From the NCBI GenBank assembly GCA_017455585.1, contig JAFSZU010000184.1, positions 1 to 37,780 on the forward strand: DNA of 37,780 nt, given 5' to 3'. Below the pieces are notes generated by a model. It did no database searches. It was not told the origin of the DNA and was given only the letters and a program-made list of their open reading frames with translations. The stretch is from Bacteroidaceae bacterium. Its GTDB lineage: Bacteria > Bacteroidota > Bacteroidia > Bacteroidales > Bacteroidaceae. This document shows, one piece after another, positions 34,759 through 37,780 of the stretch. The stretch's first letter is position 1. Every line of letters begins with the position of its first letter. The position numbers and the translations under genes were made by a program.

Positions 34759-37248
34759 TTACATGGAGGCCGTCACCAGTGCCGAGAGTTGCGTGAAGGC
34801 GGCCGAGACGAGCCAGGCGACGGCGGTAGTGTAAGAAGCGGCAATGAGTGCCCATCGCCAGCGGCCCGTCTCGTTCTTGATGGCAACGATGGTGGCCAGG
34901 CAGGGGAAGTAAAGGAGAATGAAGAGGAGGTAGGCGTAGGCGGTGATGGGTGTGATGCCGTCGGCGGCCATGAGCTGTCGCAGACGGGTGTATTTGGCGT
35001 TGTCCTCCGCGAAGCTGTCATCATCGCCGTAGCTGTCATCCCCCGCATAGAGCACACCCATGGTGGAGGCCACGATCTCCTTGGCTCCCACACCGGCGAT
35101 GAGGCTGACATCCAGCTTCCAGTTGAAGCCCTGCGGCCGGAACAGCGGCTCGATGAGCTTGCCGGCGCGGCCGAGGTAGGAACTCTCCATGTCTTCCGCC
35201 CCATTTGCGGCGGAAGACATGGATGGCCCAAAATAGCTCAACGCCCACACGATGATGCTGGCCACGAGGATGATGCCGCCCATCTTCTTGAGGTATTCCT
35301 TGCCCTTCTCCCAGGTGTGACGCCCGATGGCCTTGGCCGTGGGCCAGCGGTAGGGCGGCAGCTCCATGACGAAGGGGGTGTCCTCGCCCGGAATGAGGAA
35401 GCGTGCGAAGAGGCGCGAGACGATGGCCGCCACCAGGATGCCGATGGCGTAGAGCGAGACCAGCACGGTGCTGCGCCACTGCGCGGCAAAGAAGGTGCCC
35501 ACCACCATAATATATATAGGTAGGCGCGCGGAGCAGGACATGAAGGGCAGGATCATCATGGTGATGAGGCGCGAGCGACGGCTCTCGATGGTGCGGGTGG
35601 CCATCACGGCGGGCACGTTGCACCCGAAACCCATCACGAGCGGGATGAAGGACTTGCCGTGCAGCCCCATGCGGTGCATGAGCTTGTCCATGATGAAAGC
35701 GGCACGCGCCATGTAGCCGGAGTCCTCCATGAGCGAGATGAAGAAGTAGAGGATGAGGATCTGCGGCAGGAAGACGATGACGCTGCCCACGCCGCCGATG
35801 ACGCCATCCACAAGCATGGAGCGCAGCGGCCCCTCGCTCATGGTGGTGCCGATCCATCGTCCCAGCCACTCCACACCCGTCTCTATCCAGTCCATGGGAT
35901 ATTGCCCGAGGGTGAACGTGGTCTGGAACATGACGTAGAGGATGAGGAAGAAGATGGGGAAGCCCACATAGCGGTTGGACAGCACATTATCAATGAGATG
36001 TGTCGTGCGATAGGTGTCGGCCTTGGTGCCGGTGCGGAACTCGGCCTCGGCCAGGGCACCGTGGATGAAGCCGTATTTGGCATCCATGATGGCGGTCTCG
36101 GAATCCACGCCCGTTTCTTCCAGCACGCGGGCACTGGCCTGGTCGCGGGCCGCCATGAGCTGCTTGCGGTCCTCGCTGCGGTGCTCGCTCTCCACGTGGC
36201 TCTCCACCAAACGTGTCACCTCGGCATCGTGCTCCAGGAGCTTGATGGCCAGGTAACGGGTGGAGTACTGGGTCGTCAGGTGCTCGTCGGCCTTCAGGAA
36301 ATGCTGGATGTGATGGATGCCGTCCTCTATCTCGTGGCCGTAGTTGATGTGGACGTGGCGTGCGTGCGTTTCCTGCTCCTCGAAGACATCGATGACAGCC
36401 TGAAAGAGCTCGCTGACCCCGCGACCGCTCTTGAACGAGGTGGGCACCATGGGCACGCCAAAGAGGGAGGACAGCGTGTCGAGGTTGACCGTGTCGCCGC
36501 GCCGCTCGAACTCGTCGAAGAAGTTCAGCGCACACACCATGCGCAGGTTCATATCCACCAGCTGCGTGGTCAGATAGAGGTTGCGCTCCAGGTTTGAGGC
36601 ATCCAGCACGTTGATGACCACGTCGGGCATCTGCTCCTTCAGGTGCTGCCGCACATAGAGCTCCTCGGGCGAGTAGCAGGAGAGGGAGTAGGTGCCGGGC
36701 AGGTCGGTGAGGTTCAGCGTGTAGCCGCCGAACTCCGCCTTGGCCTCGCTGGCATCCACCGTGACACCGGAGTAGTTGCCCACGCGCCCGTGTGCGCCGC
36801 TGGCATAGTTGAAGAGCGACGTCTTGCCGCAGTTGGGGTTGCCGATGAGGGCGACGGTAATGGTGGAAGAACCAACAGAGCCAGCAGACCCACCCCCTTG
36901 CCCCTCCCTGTGAGGGAGGGGAGCAGAATGTATTTGAGAGGCAGTCTGTCCTTCAGCAGTCAGTAGTGACTGCTCCCCTCCCTCACAGGGAGGGGCAAGG
37001 GGGTGGGTCTGCTGGGTCTGCTGGGGGTGGGTCTGCACCTCTATCAACCTGGCCTCGTCATGCCGCAGACTTACCTCATAACCCATCAGCTTGTATTTCA
37101 CGGGATCCTGCAGCGGTGCGTTCAGCAGTGCCTCCACCTCCTGTCCGCGGATGAAGCCCATCTCCACGATGCGCTTGCGGAAACCGCCGTGGCCGCTCAC
37201 CTTCACGATGACGGCACGCTGGCCCGTTTTCAAATCAGAAAGTTTCAT
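34759..37248 (-). CDS. feoB: Fused ferrous iron transporter FeoAB
   Basis: The 829-residue inner-membrane protein takes up iron(II). Residues 1-72 are the FeoA SH3-like domain (GFRKRIVEMGFIRGQEVEAL). Residues 73-128 are a linker, then comes the FeoB G-protein with G1 GNPNCGKTS (136-144), G2 NYSGVTVD, G3 LTDLPGTYSL and a G4 written NFFD. The membrane domain follows, with MGFGCNVPAVMATRTIES and LPFMSCSARLPIY, holding the conserved Cys residues of the two gate regions. FeoA-FeoB fusions are usual in Bacteroidetes. Two repeat-derived inserts stand out: the linker (PLAPPCEGGEQ ... APLPHREGQGGGSAG) and SMSSAANGAEDMESS in a loop before SYLGRAGKLIEP. A palindromic promoter lies just upstream. Confidence 0.95.
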   Translation of the reverse strand: MKLSDLKTGQRAVIVKVSGHGGFRKRIVEMGFIRGQEVEALLNAPLQDPVKYKLMGYEVSLRHDEARLIEVQTHPQQTQQTHPLAPPCEGGEQSLLTAEGQTASQIHSAPLPHREGQGGGSAGSVGSSTITVALIGNPNCGKTSLFNYASGAHGRVGNYSGVTVDASEAKAEFGGYTLNLTDLPGTYSLSCYSPEELYVRQHLKEQMPDVVINVLDASNLERNLYLTTQLVDMNLRMVCALNFFDEFERRGDTVNLDTLSSLFGVPMVPTSFKSGRGVSELFQAVIDVFEEQETHARHVHINYGHEIEDGIHHIQHFLKADEHLTTQYSTRYLAIKLLEHDAEVTRLVESHVESEHRSEDRKQLMAARDQASARVLEETGVDSETAIMDAKYGFIHGALAEAEFRTGTKADTYRTTHLIDNVLSNRYVGFPIFFLILYVMFQTTFTLGQYPMDWIETGVEWLGRWIGTTMSEGPLRSMLVDGVIGGVGSVIVFLPQILILYFFISLMEDSGYMARAAFIMDKLMHRMGLHGKSFIPLVMGFGCNVPAVMATRTIESRRSRLITMMILPFMSCSARLPIYIMVVGTFFAAQWRSTVLVSLYAIGILVAAIVSRLFARFLIPGEDTPFVMELPPYRWPTAKAIGRHTWEKGKEYLKKMGGIILVASIIVWALSYFGPSMSSAANGAEDMESSYLGRAGKLIEPLFRPQGFNWKLDVSLIAGVGAKEIVASTMGVLYAGDDSYGDDDSFAEDNAKYTRLRQLMAADGITPITAYAYLLFILLYFPCLATIVAIKNETGRWRWALIAASYTTAVAWLVSAAFTQLSALVTASM
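35186..35223. repeat. 15-bp-arm palindrome inside feoB
   Basis: TCCATGTCTTCCGCC (35186-35200) and GGCGGAAGACATGGA (35209-35223) flank an eight-base loop. It codes for SMSSAANGAEDME in a loop that varies among FeoB proteins. Confidence 0.92.
36881..37015. repeat. Inverted pair of REP-like elements in the FeoA-FeoB linker
   Basis: A 46-base element (36881-36926) recurs as a perfect inverted copy (36970-37015), 43 bases apart. Each carries an inner hairpin, CCCCTCCCT-gtg-AGGGAGGGG. The layout is the same as the purH-mreB pair, with a related G/C-rich hairpin core, but here it is read through in frame. GGGTCTGCT words repeat just after it. Confidence 0.95.
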
Positions 37249-37263
37249 GTTGTCGCCTTCTCG

Positions 37264-37287
37264 TTATTTTTGCGCTTGCAAAAATAA
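37264..37287 (-). promoter_or_regulatory. Palindromic promoter/operator of feoAB
   Basis: TTATTTTTGC-gctt-GCAAAAATAA is a perfect 10-bp-arm dyad, 15 bases before the feoAB ATG. Its arms contain a -7 box on each strand: TATTTTTG at 37279-37286 (minus) and 37265-37272 (plus). A dyad lying on the promoter of an iron gene is a likely repressor site, although it does not match the classical Fur box. Confidence 0.55.
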
Positions 37288-37323
37288 GCCTTTTATCCGG
37301 AACCCGCAAGCCAACAGCAATGC

Positions 37324-37395
37324 TCATCTGAAGAAATACCTACTGCCGACCACATAATCACCATTAGTGGGTACGGTTTTACCGCCATCATACCA
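37324..37395 (-). other. Possible short coding remnant
   Basis: The minus strand reads SRPCWYDGGKTVPTNGDY and VVGSRYFFR before a stop at 37324, but the frame opens only about eight codons before this. It looks like the 3' end of a lost gene. The rest of the gap from 37249 to 37647 holds the feo promoter, a small GGGGG/CCCCC hairpin near 37428-37447 and the 22-base repeats at 37544-37615. Confidence 0.25.
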
Positions 37396-37543
37396 GCAAG
37401 GCCGCGACGCGATTTGCTCTCAATAACAGGGGGCGCATAACCCCCCTAGACGGTTAGCATTCTTATTTCAGTAAAGACGTGCCCAGCCCCCACTCCTTTT
37501 TGCTTGAAAACCCGATTCTTCTGGCATACTCACCCACACGTGT

Positions 37544-37615
37544 TGATTATTCCATCATGACCGAATGATTATTCCATCATGACCGAATAATCATTCGGTC
37601 ATGATGGAATAATCA
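37544..37615. repeat. Three 22-base repeats, two direct and one inverted, after the RHS gene
   Basis: A 22-base unit (TGATTATTCCATCATGAC...) occurs at 37544-37565 and 37566-37587 in tandem, and inverted at 37594-37615 after a six-base spacer TAATCA. The inverted copy can pair with either direct copy. It begins 32 bases beyond the stop of the minus-strand RHS gene, so it may end or protect that transcript. Confidence 0.93.
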
Positions 37616-37647
37616 AGACAGTTTATATAATAACCGTATAGGTTGCC

Positions 37648-37780
37648 TTAAAAGCCCGTGGAATAGTGAAATGTGAACCTTTGCAGCACCTTGTTTCTTC
37701 CATCGCGGATTTCTTTCAGACGCCCATAATCATCATAAAAATAGTAGTGGATGATGCCATTGTCTGTTGCAGATGCATAT
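37648..37780 (-). CDS. RHS/YD-repeat protein, C-terminal fragment
   Basis: The last 43 residues of a minus-strand gene are visible: SATDNGIIHYYFYDDYGRLK, then EIRDGRNKVLQRFTFHYSTGF and stop. YDDYGRLKEIRDGRNKVLQRFTFHY is a YD repeat with the tail typical of large Bacteroidetes RHS-like surface proteins, which end soon after the last repeat. The gene continues past the right edge. There is no C-terminal toxin domain after the repeats. From such a short piece, effector versus structural role cannot be told. Confidence 0.7.
   Translation of the reverse strand, partial: YASATDNGIIHYYFYDDYGRLKEIRDGRNKVLQRFTFHYSTGF

Noticed and set aside
36881..37015. feo linker repeats as an assembly artefact
   Set aside because: Both copies are read in frame and both domains continue normally, so an error is unlikely, although long reads would be needed to exclude it.

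Overview
This window looks like a stretch of chromosome from a GC-rich member of the Bacteroidales, most likely Prevotellaceae. The signs are: a Bacteroidetes hybrid two-component sensor start at the left edge; the C-terminal tail of a BspA-type leucine-rich-repeat protein; fused SecDF and fused FeoAB; a SusB-type GH97 glycosidase; gene orders typical of the group (mreBCD-mrdA-rodA, pyrE-SRPBCC-argH); and eleven copies of the Bacteroidetes -7 promoter box TAnnTTTG at sensible distances from gene starts. No rRNA, tRNA, CRISPR array, insertion sequence or prophage was seen.

Layout. 1-1.8 kb is a scrambled, accessory-looking edge: the start of a hybrid sensor, a truncated AbiEii toxin gene, a BspA-type gene tail and a LytTR regulator. 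1.8-6.8 kb: an LtaS-like sulfatase/phosphotransferase, rhamnulose-1-phosphate aldolase and a GH97 lipoprotein, all forward. 6.9-8.1 kb: an ArgE-type deacylase on the minus strand. 8.3-16.1 kb: one long forward run, aminotransferase - purH (shortened) - mreB-mreC-mreD - PBP2 - rodA, linking metabolism to rod-shape cell-wall synthesis. 16.2-18.9 kb: serine acetyltransferase and an RlmL-like rRNA methyltransferase. 19-21.8 kb: a secreted M16 peptidase (minus). 22-26.1 kb: pyrE, an SRPBCC protein, argH, a small lipoprotein and upp. 26.3-31.6 kb: secDF, then an endonuclease/exonuclease/phosphatase-family membrane protein overlapping a rhomboid protease (minus). 31.8-34.6 kb: HU, argS and an RNase H. 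34.6-37.2 kb: feoAB and a small Cys-rich feoB companion gene (minus). 37.6 kb to the end: the tail of an RHS/YD-repeat protein.

The most unusual feature is a dense load of short repeats. Heptamer arrays, many fitting AAnnnTC (AACTTTC, AATCGTC, AAGATTC, AACCCTC), are joined by CACAGATT-type, ATAAGTCC-type and REP-like palindromic elements. They fill intergenic gaps, sit directly on stop or start codons, and appear in frame inside genes: GH97 (two sites), ArgE, the lipoprotein signal peptide, the end of PurH, RlmL, ArgS, FeoAB (two sites) and the Cys-rich Feo companion. Most of these sites fall in loops, linkers or ends that tolerate change. This resembles Rickettsia palindromic elements and cyanobacterial heptamer repeats in behaviour, but with different sequences. 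A second point is that purH stops at the end of its IMP-cyclohydrolase domain, exactly where a REP-like element begins, so the AICAR-transformylase half is missing here.
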